A stretch of DNA of 64,000 bases. Source: Symsagittifera roscoffensis. Lineage: Eukaryota > Xenacoelomorpha > Acoela > Convolutidae. A program made the position numbers and the translations under genes. The notes below the pieces were generated by a model. It ran no database searches. It saw only the letters and a program-made list of their open reading frames with translations, and was not told the origin of the DNA. Numbering within the stretch: the first letter of the stretch is position 1; each line of letters opens with the position of its first letter. The DNA lies in assembly GCF_963678635.1 (NCBI RefSeq), contig NC_087071.1:23324013-23388012 (forward strand), in the 5' to 3' direction. Below are positions 31,167-42,629 of the stretch, piece after piece.

Positions 31167-32448
31167 TTAGTTGCTAGGATAAACACAAGATGACAAAATA
31201 GAACTGAACGGTAGAGATACATGAATAGATAACGGGGCTGTTGCATGCCGCAAGAAAGAGCCCGGAAGTTTGTAAACGCCAGAGCCAAGTGACGCATTTG
31301 CGAGACCATTTTCAATCTCCTGTCTACCGAAAGAAACGTGTTTCAATTCATTGTCGTAGAAATCAATTGTGGATGTGATATTAGGTTGGTATACTGTACC
31401 GAAGTAGTCATTAAAAGCCTCCGCGATTTCAGTATCTTTGTATACTGGCGTGCCTTGACTAAGCACGAATCCAGGAATGTCTCCCGTGTTGTTGAGCAGT
31501 TTGATCATCTTGAAACAGCCTTGTAGACCAGTGCAGGTAAAATTATTGATAAAAAGAAACGTATCGAGCTCAATAAATTGGTCACAGTCGCTTTCAAGCT
31601 GCGTCACAGACTCACTATGTGCCTTTCGAGCCGTATATAACTTGTTGAGATAATGGACAGTAATGGATGAGTAGTATGAAGGATAAGTTAGGCGTTTAGA
31701 ACGTTTCCTCTTGAATAAGGGGAGGAGTACTTGATTAAACTCGGTATACAGAGGATCCTCTGTTTTAGTTAACGAAAACAAAGCGGTTGAGAATATCAGC
31801 TTGAGATCCGAAAAAGATGAACTAGGGATAGTCATGGTTTCCGTACGCCTGTTTGATTTTAATACTCCATGAAGTTCAAACCTCAACGTTACAGCAAAAT
31901 GATCAGAAAAATCAACCGTATGAGCGCAGCAATCTGAAGAAGCCACGTCAGCAATATTTGACAAAAATTGGTCAAGGATATTCCCAGAAATTAGTGTAGG
32001 GAAGCTAACCAGCGGACACAAGTTCTTTTGAAACAGAAACTCTATACACTCCTGTGTTGCTGTCAAAACCTGTGTTGCTGTCAAAAGTCGTCCAACAGGC
32101 GTGAGGTTCGTTAATGTTCCCGCTAACTATGATGTGACACTGGTTTGGTAAACGCTTCGAGATTGAATCCAGGAAGATCAACAAATCGGCGTTTTTATGA
32201 CGGTATGCACTATTTACCGGAGGATTATAGATACATACAATTGCGAGCAGGACTTGAAAAAGGACAATAGTTGCACAGCCATTGTCGGATGTACCTGAAA
32301 GCTCCCGGCTAGCCACGCCGCAGCTGGACAGAATAGCTGTACCGCCGTGAATTCCATGTGATCTATCACGACGAGCTAATACTCGGTAGGATGTAGGATG
32401 AACTTTGGGTAAACGAAGAATCCAGCCATGTTTCTGTAAGAGAAACAA
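31167..32448 (-). pseudogene. LINE endonuclease and RT N-terminal region, right arm
   Basis: Frames 32448-32005 and 32084-31167 encode an APE-type endonuclease (SYRVLARRDRSHGIHGGTAIL, IYNPPVNSAYRHKN, HIIVSGNINEPHACW) and the RT N-terminal part (LLPLFKRKRSKRLTYPSYY, SHYFGTVYQPN-like). The catalytic Asp of SGDxN is Asn here and Lys in the left arm. A 15-bp-class duplication (FDSNTGFDSNTG) is visible near 32060-32085. The frames overlap with a frameshift at about 32050. Confidence 0.75.
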
Positions 32449-32461
32449 ACGTGGGTTTTTG

Positions 32462-32683
32462 TCAGGATAAATACCAAGTTAAACAGAGTCTCTTGTTGAG
32501 GGAAAGAATACTTCTGACGTTGATTGTAGCTAGGGTTAGTAAATTTCCGACTTCAAAAATTTTGCCGTCAAGATATAGTTTGAGGTTGCGGATTTTCAAA
32601 CGTGATTTATCATGACCATTGCTGAGCATTTCGAATCGCTTTCGAAGTAGAGCCTTTTCCACTAATTTATCGTTGTCAGACAA
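32462..32683 (-). pseudogene. LINE ORF1-endonuclease junction with stop converted to sense, right arm
   Basis: This frame runs from the ORF1 C-terminus (MSDNDKLVEKALLRKRFEM, IRNLKLYLDGKIFEVGN) straight into the endonuclease start (LTLATINVRSILSLNKRL). At 32540-32542 the codon is TTA, where the left arm has TGA. It shows directly that ORF1 and the endonuclease are in one frame in this LINE. Confidence 0.72.
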
Positions 32684-32852
32684 TTCTGGAAGAATTAGAA
32701 TGCCAGAGATTTTGTGGTATCTCTGCTCAGGGGCTCTGCTACGATGTGAAATTTGACCAGAATGGACAAAAATGCAGATTCAAATTCGTAGCAGCTGACC
32801 TGGAAGATCAACGGTTTTAACAGATTAGCGACGTTATTTAAACAATTAGACG

Positions 32853-33310
32853 AATCGTGAAGGTCAGAAGATTCTGGAATTTTTAATTTTTAAAGTTCGA
32901 ATGATGACGTCACACTTCTGAGAAACGTCGAAAAGGCCATTTTTGGAAAAAAACAAGAAGAAAAACACAACAACAATGGTTGCGATAGAATTAACGACGA
33001 GAAAATAACGAGATACAACTGGGGATTATCAGAGACCGCTCCGAGTTGTAACGACTGTGTCGCTACAATCGTTACAGAGCAATTCAAGCAAACGGTGAAG
33101 GGTGTTGGGACAGTGTGTGTCCAGCCTTCTCAAAAGGAGATAAGAACGTTATTTCCCCGGATTCCAGAATCCGGAGGTGTCTCGAGACCTGAACTCAAAC
33201 TATTTTATACAAACTTTTAGCTTCCTGGTTATGTCCTGAATTGAATTTAATTGACATCCAGATTAATTTTCAGATAATGAGAAGATAGAAGTTTATGTTT
33301 TTTATCTACT
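32853..33310 (+). repeat. ~490-bp structured repeat, copy 2
   Basis: Same orientation and close match to 51175-51670; inverted relative to 11820-12313. It shares GGTCTCGAGACC (here with one mismatch) and the GAATCCGG inverted repeat. It lies between the two parts of the LINE ORF1. Confidence 0.65.
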
Positions 33311-33425
33311 GAACAAAAACAATCGTAATATAATAAATAGTAGTAGCCCTGTTTTTAAGAGTGATTTCGTGGTCTGGGGATACTGAGACCCAGCCATGAG
33401 CTCACGATTCTTGCATATATTTAAG

Positions 33426-33941
33426 TTAATTTGAAGGTTTTGGCCGAAACCGAAAGCAGTAACGTTTTTGTTGACCCAGTGTTAGGAAAACCACCAAAAA
33501 AACTGGCTTTGGCAGAGACGGTGAAAAGCATGTAGAGCTGTGTTTAGACGCTAGACATTCGTTTTTGAACCTGGCTTTATTTTCCGTCGATATATACTTC
33601 GGGTGAATAGTACAGTCCCAAACAGAGTTAAAAGTTACTAGAAGCGGTCGATTTTTGCCATCGCTGTATCTCCCAAGACGATGACACTCACGAATTCGAC
33701 AATTAATTCCAAGGTCACTATAAGGAACAGAAAAAGGTTTGGTAACGACATTTTCTGCAAGTGTCGTCAGATGTCCTGAATTGATAACATCAGCACCGTC
33801 TTCACTTGGTTCCCATAACTGGGAAACCAATTCTACACTCAGGTCAAGCTTGTCGTTTATCCCTTTGAGCGCGGGTGAAATACTTGATTGTACCACATTT
33901 TTCAGGGTTTCTGACATGTTTTTCTCGATAAATAATTTCAA
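33426..33941 (-). pseudogene. LINE ORF1 remnant, right arm
   Basis: A 171-codon frame: a helical N-terminal part (SETLKNVVQSSISPALKGI, NDKLDLSVELVSQLWEP), then SDLGINCRIRECHRLGRYS and NRPLLVTFNSVWD, the RRM-like region of LINE ORF1 proteins. It is about 110 bp shorter than the left copy inside the domain, which joins VPYSDLGIN directly. The C-terminal domain continues only after the ~490-bp repeat, at 32683. Confidence 0.6.
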
Positions 33942-33949
33942 TGAATGAG

Positions 33950-35735
33950 GATCAGACTTATCTTTGAGAAGTTGTTTTGCTGTAGTAAGGCATTTTTAGC
34001 ATCATGACCGGCAGGACCATTAACGAGCACTCCGCGCCGAGCGGATGCTTATAATAATGCCCTTAAAAATCCCTAACCGCCGGGGCGGAAGGGTAGTTCG
34101 GAACGCGGAAGACTTCCGGTTTCTCGTGAATAGCTTTTTAACCTAGTTAACACCGAAAATTCACGTTCCAGGAAGGGTGGGGAGATTGGCCGTTCCCTCG
34201 TTCCCTGAGAGGTCTGTGACCACAAAAACTTAAAGATAAACAAGAAATTAAACAAAAAATAGTATGATACCAAAGAAAAACAAAAAACATGAAAAATCAC
34301 CGAAAAAACCAAAAACAGTAAAATTGTATAAAATCAGTAGAAATCATCCCCCCAGACTAGATGTGATCAGACCCTCCTGTTTGTTGTTGTTAGATATATT
34401 GTTGTTACAGGCATTTATATCAGTTAGGATTGTTACGATCAATTGTGTGGCCCGTTTGTGGTGCTTGTACTGTAGGGTTATTTGAGTATTTAAGCACGTT
34501 AATGCTAATTTGCGCTCCAACCGGAAGGGTCTTGGGATTAGTGAAGAAGACTGATCCGGCAAGCAGTTCAAGGAGCGACAAGAGAGGGCTCAAGGACAAC
34601 AACACTCGACTGTTGGGTATCGTAAAAAGTAAGATATTACTCTGTGGGGGGCTCGACAGTGACTGCACTGTAGTGACCCTTCACCGAACTGCGAATTTCC
34701 GAGTTAAGCACCTTAATTGGGAGATTGAACAAACCCGGAGGGGTATAGTATTACCAGTATTATTATTTATTCGGCCTATATTATTACTCCTTTACCGTTT
34801 TTCAGTGAAGAACACAGTAAACGGACCGGTTTTTAGGGTCAAAATAGCGATATTTTGATCCCCCCACAAATCGCGATTTTTGAGATATCGATATTTTTGA
34901 AAGAAAAAAGCGCTTTTTTGAGTTAGGAGAGTAAAAATTGTTGTTTGGACAACGTTCACTGGTGAATCGACAGGCTTTAGAACCCGTTTGCCGATGACCT
35001 TCCTGGTTACAGTGACATCGAACTTAACGTGTTTGATTTAGTGGATTCATCAATCCGGAGGGGTCCAAATAGCATTGTTTTTGGCAACATTTTTCAGCTG
35101 GAACGTTTTAGATTGGGTTTCTTGCATTGAACTAGAAGAGTATAGACCTTCTGAGCACGGATCAAAAATTTTTAGGTCGAAAAAAAAAGAATTGCGAAAA
35201 AGGTTAGGCGGAACCTATAAGAGAGAAAATTTTTTGATAACATTTTAACTACTGGACGGATCCAGGTGATCTTGGTACCATTAGATCACAAATTAGGTGA
35301 GCTTACTCATAGAACCATCAAGACAGTAAGCCTTAAAAACTTATTTAAGACAGTAAGCGTGAAAATTTTTTAAGATTGTTTTTAGCAAATTCACTAATTC
35401 GGAAAGGTAGACCCTTCACTTTCTTTAAAAAAAATTTTTGCAAAGCCCTTACACCCCTACCAAAGAGTAGCAACGGTTGAATAAGGCAACTTTACGCTGT
35501 TCTAGACAAAAAGGGAAGGCTAAGGGAACCAGAAGACCATAGTCGAGTCGAAACTGGGCTAGTAAAACGACCCTTCACAATTAAGGTGAATTGTCAAATA
35601 AGAGGCTTAGTTATAATCCGGAAGGGTCTAGGGAAAAAAAAATACACCCTTCCTAGTTAGTACAAACAGCATAATAGCATCGGAGAACGTATCCGGAAGG
35701 GTATCGGGTGAATATTTTGGAAGTCTCAGAAAAGC
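33950..35735. other. Upstream (LTR U3-like) region of gypsy copy B, no gene
   Basis: Mirror of 9216-10950. Boxes of the form GGAAGGGTC or CCGGAGGGGT occur at about 34516, 34734, 35054, 35620 and 35692, with the inverse ACCCTTC at about 34670, 35408 and 35568. In several cases an ACCCTTC box opens and a GGAAGGGT box closes a 60-70-bp module. No coding frame is supported. Confidence 0.45.
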
Positions 35736-35739
35736 TATT

Positions 35740-35925
35740 TTTACAAACCCGGAGGTGTCCCAATTTTGCCAATCCGGAGGGATCCCAATTTTGGCAATGC
35801 GGAGGGTCCCAATTTTGCCGATCCGGAGGGGTACTGTTTTTGCCAATCCGGAGGGGTACCAATTTTGTCAATCGGGAGGGGTATTATTTCTGCCAATCCG
35901 GAGGGGTACTAATTTTGTAAGGACT
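35740..35925. repeat. ~26-bp minisatellite, about 7 units, right arm
   Basis: Reverse-complement units of the left-arm array (CCAATCCGGAGGGGTACC type). About 7 units here against about 19 at 8726-9215. Confidence 0.9.
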
Positions 35926-35987
35926 TAAGTAGACAGAAGAAAAGATATTAGTGAAAGGTATTAAGTTATTAAGAGACAGGCTAGGAA

Positions 35988-36003
35988 CCAGTGACTGCAC
36001 TGG
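35988..36003. promoter_or_regulatory. Inverted repeat next to the gypsy B TATA box
   Basis: CCAGTG-ACTG-CACTGG, conserved with 8639-8654 in the other arm, 8 bp upstream of the TATA box. Confidence 0.45.
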
Positions 36004-36011
36004 TAACTTGC

Positions 36012-36022
36012 CTTTTATAAAA
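36012..36022 (+). promoter_or_regulatory. TATA box of gypsy copy B
   Basis: CTTTTATAAAAG class box followed by about 640 bp of leader before the first gag ATG at 36660-36666. Mirror of 8620-8631. Confidence 0.6.
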
Positions 36023-36659
36023 GACCGGAACAAAACAAGACAGGTCTAAACTCGGATATTCGCGACACAAAGTCTAAATTGAAAAAGAGTTTGTAACTGA
36101 TTTTTGTGGATTGAAATCCAAATCGTTTTTGGGAAAGTGATTGCCCTGAGGATTTTAGTAGGTCTAGCTCGGGCAATCCGAAGGCAGGTAGGTAACACAG
36201 GACTCGGTGGGTGCAATAGATGCCCACCTGAGAAAACTACTGCGTTCAAGTTTTGTCTGTTTGGCGCAGCACCAAGCAGGGAAAGCTCTTTCTTTAGAAA
36301 CAAGTTCTACTATCATATTGCGATTGACGAAAGTACAAAACGTTTTTCATTGAAAATATTTTTACTTTCTTCATTTTTGGTTTTAATTAAATAATACTTG
36401 TGCTGGATTGGGTAGTGAGAACACTATCTTTTAAAAATAAAAGATATCATCAGACTGTGCTAGCTTCATATCTTGCAACTAATAATCAATTATTGTAAAT
36501 AAATTGTATACACGCTGTACTGTGATAACATAAAAGGATTCGTGGTCACTTTTTAAGTGAAACTTTTGGAATTTATTGTGTTGTGTTATTTTTATCAGTA
36601 GTCAGATTAAAAGGACACAATCAATCGAATTGAGTGTATAGGCAATAAGAAGTGGTAAA
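36023..36659 (+). other. Gypsy copy B leader, no gene
   Basis: Mirror of 7983-8619. It contains no recognised gene. TTTGGCGCAGCACC at about 36259 has a TGG start like a primer site, but it is not conserved exactly in the left arm, so I do not call it. Confidence 0.45.
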
Positions 36660-37320
36660 TTGAAAATGAGTCTAGATAAGTCAAGGATACCTAAACTCGG
36701 TGATAGCTCAAGAAAATTCGTACTGAAGAAACAGAGAAAAGCAATGATTGACGCTTTTGTGGAAAATATCACACGAACCCGGACCGACAAAGGGAAGAAA
36801 GTTTCAGGCATAATGGTTGAAACCAGGAGTCAAAAGTCATCAGAAGGACAAAAGGCAAGGTTAGAGGTAGAGGTCAATTTAGACCCTGCCATGGATGAGA
36901 ACCAGGAGGGACATGGACCGGAAGGGAGAGGAAACAGGAGATTGGCGAGTGAATCTACTCCGGTAGAACAAGGCCAAGATTTTGCCACTTCCACCGGGAC
37001 CTTGCACCGAGAAAAGATGTCGGAACTGTCCGACATTTCTACTGAAAATGTGGCGACTACAAGATCACCCGCAGACAACACCATGATTGTTGGCGTGACG
37101 GAAAAACCGGCAACGTCCTCATCGTTTTCAGAAAGATTGAAGAACACTTTAGGAAACTTCTTTCCATTTACTATGGGAACAGGTACAGGCGATGAAGCAG
37201 AAACCCAGGAAGAAGAAGAGGACGAAGACGGGCAAGATGACTTCGGATCTCAAGTCAGCCTCAATAGCTCGACTTAGGAGAATGGCGCATACACCGATAG
37301 AGAGACTGGTACCATGGACC
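36660..37320 (+). pseudogene. Gypsy copy B: N-terminal gag ORF, frameshifted at the end
   Basis: From ATG 36660 a 205-codon frame parallels the intact 221-aa ORF of copy A: basic start (RKFVLKKQRKAMID), acidic Ser/Thr-rich middle, and an EEEEDEDGQDD tract. It then shifts frame, and the final RRMAHTPIERL segment is read in another frame at about 37281-37320. Function is unknown. Confidence 0.62.
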
Positions 37321-37466
37321 AATTTGGCGTGGTGAGGACAATAAGCAATACCACAAAAGGATCAGGCCAGTCAAGAGACTTTGTGAATATGACGAAATCG
37401 GAAATGTGAACTGGGCAGAGTAGGAACACAGGGCTAAGAATACCGGGCTAAGCAACGGAACCAGAG

Positions 37467-38350
37467 GTGGATAGTGAAAAGACTGAAAAGACATCGAGGC
37501 AGAGAATCAAAGCCCGAATCTCGACCAGCACCAAACTACCTGGGATCGACAGAGTGACACCGCCACTTGTGACGCCATTAGTGGAAAAAGGAGCATCAAT
37601 TGAAGAAGCCTTGACCAACATAGTGGACAGTATAGGAGAACAGAATGAACAGATGTCCATAAGAATGAGTGAGCTGGAATGGGCAGTCCACGTCGATAGA
37701 GAAAGGCTGCGGTAAGAGGCCAACCGCAACAGACAAGAAGCTAGCAGAAGCGAAAAACGCTTGAAGGAGAGAACGGATCAACACTTAGAGAAGAACCTGT
37801 AGCGATTGCCTAGGGAGGCTGAGCAAAGAGAGCTGCGATTAAGAGACGATATGGCGAAACTGAGAATTCAACAAGAGCAGACTCTTGGGACTCTTGACAC
37901 GAAGATAAATGCGAGATTGGAGAGGCAAACTCAGGCTATCATGAATAGATTGGATGGGCTACTAGGCAGCAGGAAGGGATCAAAAAATGGGGAATCGAAC
38001 TCGGGAGAACCCAGTAGGGAGCCAAGGGTGAACTTCAACGAGCAGCAGAATAGGAGAAGGACATATGGATCCACTAGAGGAAGGGGCAGTTCATCAGGCT
38101 ATACCACAGGGGACAATAGACCCCGAGGCCCAAATAACAGAGGAAGTTCAACTGGCAACAAACAGACCTCTAACGAAAGACCAGTCGCAAGATACACATG
38201 CGACTGGGAGATGTGATTCCAGGAACAGGAGTCATGCGAGCCAAGGAATAAATAATCCCTGCGAGTCGGACAGGAGGGAAAATCTGGAGCCCTTATCAGG
38301 TGGCGAAGCTACTCAGGCGGGACATTCGAGAGACGCCGCATCAATGGCCA
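37467..38350 (+). pseudogene. Gypsy copy B: Gag coiled-coil and basic region
   Basis: Frames 37467-37715, 37806-38216 and 38065-38505 encode IEEALTNIVDSIGEQNEQM and RLRDDMAKLRIQQEQTLGTL with heptad-like patterns. A Gly/Arg-rich segment follows (YGSTRGRGSSSGYTTG, RPRGPNNRGSSTG), resembling RNA-binding RG-rich tails. Stops at about 37713 and 38214 and frame changes break it. Confidence 0.6.
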
Positions 38351-39137
38351 CAGCCTTTGAACCTCTGAATAGGTCCCTGGAAACATTTCTAACGAGGCTG
38401 TCAAGGACCAAAGAACCAATGAACGTAGTGAAAAGTCCAGAAGAGTTTTTAAGAAATCAAGATGCTATAAAAACGAATCTGATGGCTGTATTGATACCTG
38501 GATAGAGGTAATGAAACTGCATTTTCAAGAAGAGGACTTGTCAGAAAGACAAGAATGCAGTGCGCTTACCAGCAACTTGGAAAGGACAGCCCTGAACTGC
38601 GTGATGGCCAAAAAGCAATACCAGCGGGACACTGCTGAGAAAATCTTTGAAATCTTGTTAAATCGTTTCGGCTCAGGGGTGCAGGGACACCAAGCAATGA
38701 TGCGCTTCGAGAAACCGAGGCAACGTGAAGATGAGACGATAGACAAGTTTCTAGACGATCTGGAAATGCTGAGAAGGCGTAGCCAACCAGATGAGTCGAA
38801 CAGAAGGATGAACCTGGCAGTAGCCTCAAAATTCATCGATGGTTTGAAGAATGATGAGGTTCGAACAATGTTGGCGACACATTACACGCCACTCTCAACC
38901 AATGCGCCGACACCAGAGGAGTTGAGACTCAAGTCAAAAGAATATCTTTTGCTGAAGCCTCCATCGAGATCTGGATATTATAAAAACAAATTATGGCAAT
39001 TTTTAACAATGGACCAGGAAATCAAGGAAACAACTGGTATAAACCAAGGGACGATATGGACAAGAGACGCTCTTGTGCAAATTGCAGTTCGACGGACCAT
39101 CATGTGTCAGCATGCCCATTTTACAAACAGGGCGTGA
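38351..39137 (+). pseudogene. Gypsy copy B: Gag capsid
   Basis: Helical retrotransposon-gag domain: KLHFQEEDLSERQEC, ALNCVMAKKQYQRDTAEKIF, ILLNRFGSGVQGHQAMM, EDETIDKFLDDLEML and ASKFIDGLKNDEVRTML. The frame 38511-39137 is open for 208 codons, but its last part (after about 38985) is out of frame with the zinc knuckles. A stop at 38503 separates it from the upstream basic region. Particle assembly is the family role. Confidence 0.78.
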
Positions 39138-39451
39138 AAAAAATAGGTTGTGGCCTCGAAGATGACGATGCGTCAGAGGTCGATCATGAAGATTTCATGA
39201 GAGGAGTAATTGCAAAATTGGGCCCAATGTGTTTCTTTTGTAACTTGGAGGATCATTTTAAATCGGATTGTCCATATTTCTGGGATGCTGTGGCAAACGT
39301 CAAGCATCCAAGGCATGAGGAAGCTTTATCGGGTGTGAAAGCTAGCAAGGCTCGCCTGTTGAGTGAAGCTGAGGCACGCAGAAAAGAGAAACCGCAGAGC
39401 TGGAAACGAAGAAGATGCAGGCGGAAGTGGTACGTGAACCGGAACCGGTGA
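38993..39451 (+). pseudogene. Gypsy copy B: nucleocapsid with two zinc knuckles
   Basis: One frame of 152 codons carries CANCSSTDHHVSAC and CFFCNLEDHFKSDC, both C-x2-C-x4-H-x4-C, with an acidic linker between and a basic tail (RRKEKPQSWKRRRCRRK). It is frameshifted relative to the capsid before it and the spacer after it. Confidence 0.86.
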
Positions 39452-39924
39452 CTGCAGCGGATGACTTCAAGATAGACTATCGGGCAGCCGCGAAGGATGC
39501 TCTAAACAGAGCCCAGCAGGAATTGGTAACGAAGGAGATCGAACAAAAGGTGAAGCTCGAATTGGAGAATGAAGAATTTCAGGAAAGGCTGAACGCCTTC
39601 GAGGCATCAGAAGTCGAAGAAACGAAAGTACCCAGCAGTTTGAGCATGAAACTAAATATGATCTCCGGGAAGACGTTCGGTATGGTGCCACAGGGAAGTG
39701 AAATACAATCGATAATCTCGGTAGCGGGACACCAGGTAATCAGAAATCTCAGTGAACCATCAGAATTAACTTTGATGCATTTGGATACATATGCAGTTTA
39801 TCTGAGACAGGTGGAGCCACGCACTGAGTCAAGAGCTGTGCGAGCGCTACTGACAACGGGTGGCCCTCCTATAAAAAAAAACTTCACGGGCGCTACTTGG
39901 AAGTCTATGGACCATATCAAGTGA
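39415..39924 (+). pseudogene. Gypsy copy B: spacer domain before protease
   Basis: A 169-codon frame: a predicted long helix (DALNRAQQELVTKEIEQKVK), then SMKLNMISGKTFGMVPQG, VAGHQVIRNLSEPSEL and a short tail. No known catalytic motif. Mirror of 4681-5265. A Gag C-terminus or Pol N-terminus is the likely role. Confidence 0.55.
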
Positions 39925-39997
39925 TGCTGAACGTGGATGGGATCAGTATCTACACTAGGACCTATGTGACGACAGAGAACAAATAGGGCAAATCTAT

Positions 39998-40640
39998 TTG
40001 GGTGAGGAAGAACTTAAAGTGCGTAGGATAGGTCATGACGCAATGATGGAACAAGACGCGGATCACATTGGATACGAAGCAGATGTGACTGCACATCTGC
40101 TCGACACCAACGGGAAGAAAATCGGGGTCACAGGGCTTCTGAACACAGGAGCGGTATTGAGCGCTATACCGATAAAAACTTGGGAAAGAATGGGCTTCAC
40201 GAGGGAGGACCTAATTCCGACGAATCTCCGACTAGCGGCAGCCAATCGAGGAGCGATTCACGTAGCCGGAAGGACACTAATAACGGTCCTCCACATGGGA
40301 GGACGTGATCTTTGGATGAGCTTCCTGGTGGTAGAGAACTTGAATGACTCCGACCAGTTCATCTAGGGCAGAGATTTTGTCAGGAATTTCGACGTGATGA
40401 TTGACTTGAACAAAGGCCTAATAAGGGTTAGAAACCCGGACCGGAAGTATGTTAAGAAACCAGGTAGTAGGATAATAACAGATGAAAACAAGGTACCAAT
40501 TTTTTTAGACAGAAAGGTAAGTTTTAGCCGGGACAAGCTGTTGTAGAAATTTTTAGAATGAGAAATTTAAACTGGTTAAGTGACAGTAAACAGGTTTGTT
40601 TGGTACCAAACCCAAATAGTCAAAGTTCAGTGATTTTAGG
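39998..40640 (+). pseudogene. Gypsy copy B: aspartic protease region
   Basis: The frame 39998-40366 shows LLDTNGKKIGVTGLLNTGA, where Asn occupies the catalytic Asp position; copy A keeps Asp there but has Ile after it. FLVVENLNDSDQFI follows and ends at a stop (40364-40366) that copy A reads through (ILRRDF). The remainder continues in other frames to about 40640 (VCLVPNPNS). Non-functional. Confidence 0.75.
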
Positions 40641-40699
40641 CCGGAGCTTCTTGGTAACTCGAAACCGACTGTGTGTCAATATGTTATTGAACACACTGG

Positions 40700-41647
40700 A
40701 CACCACGGTTTCAATCCAGCGAGGAAAGAAGCTTGGTTACGCTTTGTCGATGAGGACAGACTATGAAGAGACACAAAACTTGAAGAGATATAATGTGAAA
40801 GACTGCCCTTATCATGCCAATAAAGATATAATTTTAAAAAGAATTAATCAATTAAATCTATCCATGAATTTTTTTCAATTAAATCCGAAACGGACGATGG
40901 CTTGTCGAACCGCTAGATTTTTCCGGAACGCCCCTCGTCATATCAGCTAGAATCTGACAAACCGGTTTTGCCAGAAATAGAACACTTAAAAGGGAAAATA
41001 GGCGAGAGAGATTTTGAATCATTGCGAGCGGTTTTAAATCGGAACGCGGATGTATTTTCAAAACATAAGGCGAATATCGGTTGTTGTAACTTCGTCGAAC
41101 ACGAAATCGAACTGGAGGAAGGTGCCGTTCCCCATAGGGAGGGCGCAAGACGAATGACACCACATAAATCGGAATCGTGGCTAGCGGAGATAGAAATGTT
41201 GCTAGAATACGACATGATAGAACCCTCGAAATCGCCGTGGACTTGCGGAGTAGTCATGGCAAAAAAGAAAGAGGGCAGCTTAGATTCTGTTGCGACTTTC
41301 GTTATTTGAACGCGGTGACAATTAAAGAAGCGTACCCGATACCGCGAATAGACGAAAGCCTCTCGAAACTTGGAGACGCCCAATTCTTCACCACTCTGGA
41401 CTTCGGTTCGGCCTTCTGGCAGGTTCCTCTGCGGAAGAAGGACAGAGATAAGACCGGATTAGGGTTGTACCAGTGGAAGAGGATACCCTTCGGCTTGTGC
41501 AACGCAACGGCCACTTTTCAAAGTCTGATTTCTCAGGCTTTGACCGGAGTGACGAAAAAGTACGGAAACCTTGTGATGTGTTACGTGGATGACGTGGTCA
41601 TAGCAACACCCACCCTGGAAGACCACAATGATCGGCTGAGGAGGTAG
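40700..41647 (+). pseudogene. Gypsy copy B: reverse transcriptase, frameshifted
   Basis: Frames 40968-41309 and 41177-41647 cover the RT: VEHEIELEEGAVPHREGARR, EMLLEYDMIEPSKSPWTCGV, CCDFRYLNAVTIKEAYPIPR, TTLDFGSAFWQVPLRKKDRD (catalytic Asp), IPFGLCNATATFQSL and VMCYVDDVVIATPTLEDH (YVDD box), ending at a stop near 41645. The frame change occurs between SLDS and CCDFRYLN, as in copy A. The upstream part (40700-40967) is the linker to protease. Confidence 0.9.
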
Positions 41648-41737
41648 GAGTCCTTTGGCTGCATGAAAATAGCATGCTTGAAATGTAAACCATCGAAGTG
41701 TGAGATACTCAGAGATTCGATAAAGTAACTAGGGAGA

Positions 41738-42617
41738 ATGGTGGACAGGCATGGCGTGAGGCCGGACCCGGAAGCAGTAGAGACTGTGTTGACATGGAAG
41801 GCTCCCAGAACGGACACACAACTTATGAGCTTACTAAGGTTTGCCAGTTATTACCGTCAGTTCATTAAAGGATATGCAGACAAGGTGTATCCCATGCGGA
41901 AGCTAATGCGCAACAAAGGAAAGAAGTTCGAATGGAGCGATGAAGCTCAAGCTGCCTTCGAGAACATAAAGCGGGAACTGTGCGAAGCGCTAGTGCTAGG
42001 CATGCCTACAGAAAAGGGCATGTATGTTCTTGACACAGACGCATCAGTGGTAGCCATCTCAGGAATACTGCTTCAGTAGCAGTAATGGAATGGAAGAACC
42101 GTTCTCCGTCCCATTGCATATGGCAGTAAGGTGTTAAGTGACACTGAGATGAAATATGGTGCACCGAAAGCAGATATGTTTGCAGTAGTCACTTTTGTGG
42201 AAAAGTACCGCGCATACTTGGGGAGCGCTACCTTTAAGTTACGCGTGGACAACAGAGCGTTATCCTGGTTGAAGACATACTCGATGGATCAGAGTTATAT
42301 TGGTAGATGGATAGTGAGATTAGATGGCTACCACATGATAATCGAGCACAGGATGCGTGACAAACACCAGAATGCTGACAGCCTCAGCAAGAAGACCGAG
42401 TTCTATGAAAGATTGGAACAGAAGCAAGGAAGGGTTCTCGTTTCTGGACAAAGAGACTTACGAAGCGCTTCCCTTGATGAGATGGTTGGATAAGTCTGGA
42501 CATCCAATCCCAGGACATCCTGAGTTACCTGTTGATAAAGCAGCCGAAATAAAGATTCTATCCAAGAAGGACCCGGTGCCCTTGGATCTGTTGCTGCGCT
42601 CAAACCTGGTCCAGTAG
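41738..42617 (+). pseudogene. Gypsy copy B: RT connection and RNase H
   Basis: Frames 41738-42079, 42131-42493 and 42357-42617 encode FASYYRQFIKGYADKVYPM, FEWSDEAQAAFENIKREL, YVLDTDASVVAISGIL (RNase H Asp), GAPKADMFAVVTFVEKY, LRVDNRALSWLKTY and IVRLDGYHMIIEHRMRD, the usual gypsy RT-RNase H series. A stop (42077-42079) and a frameshift (about 42430) break it. Confidence 0.85.
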
Positions 42618-42629
42618 GAAATCTCTCGC

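Noticed and set aside
36259-36275. Primer-binding site of the gypsy element (TGGCGCAGCACC)
   Set aside because: The matching left-arm sequence reads TGGTGCAGCACC, and no LTR end can be placed next to it.
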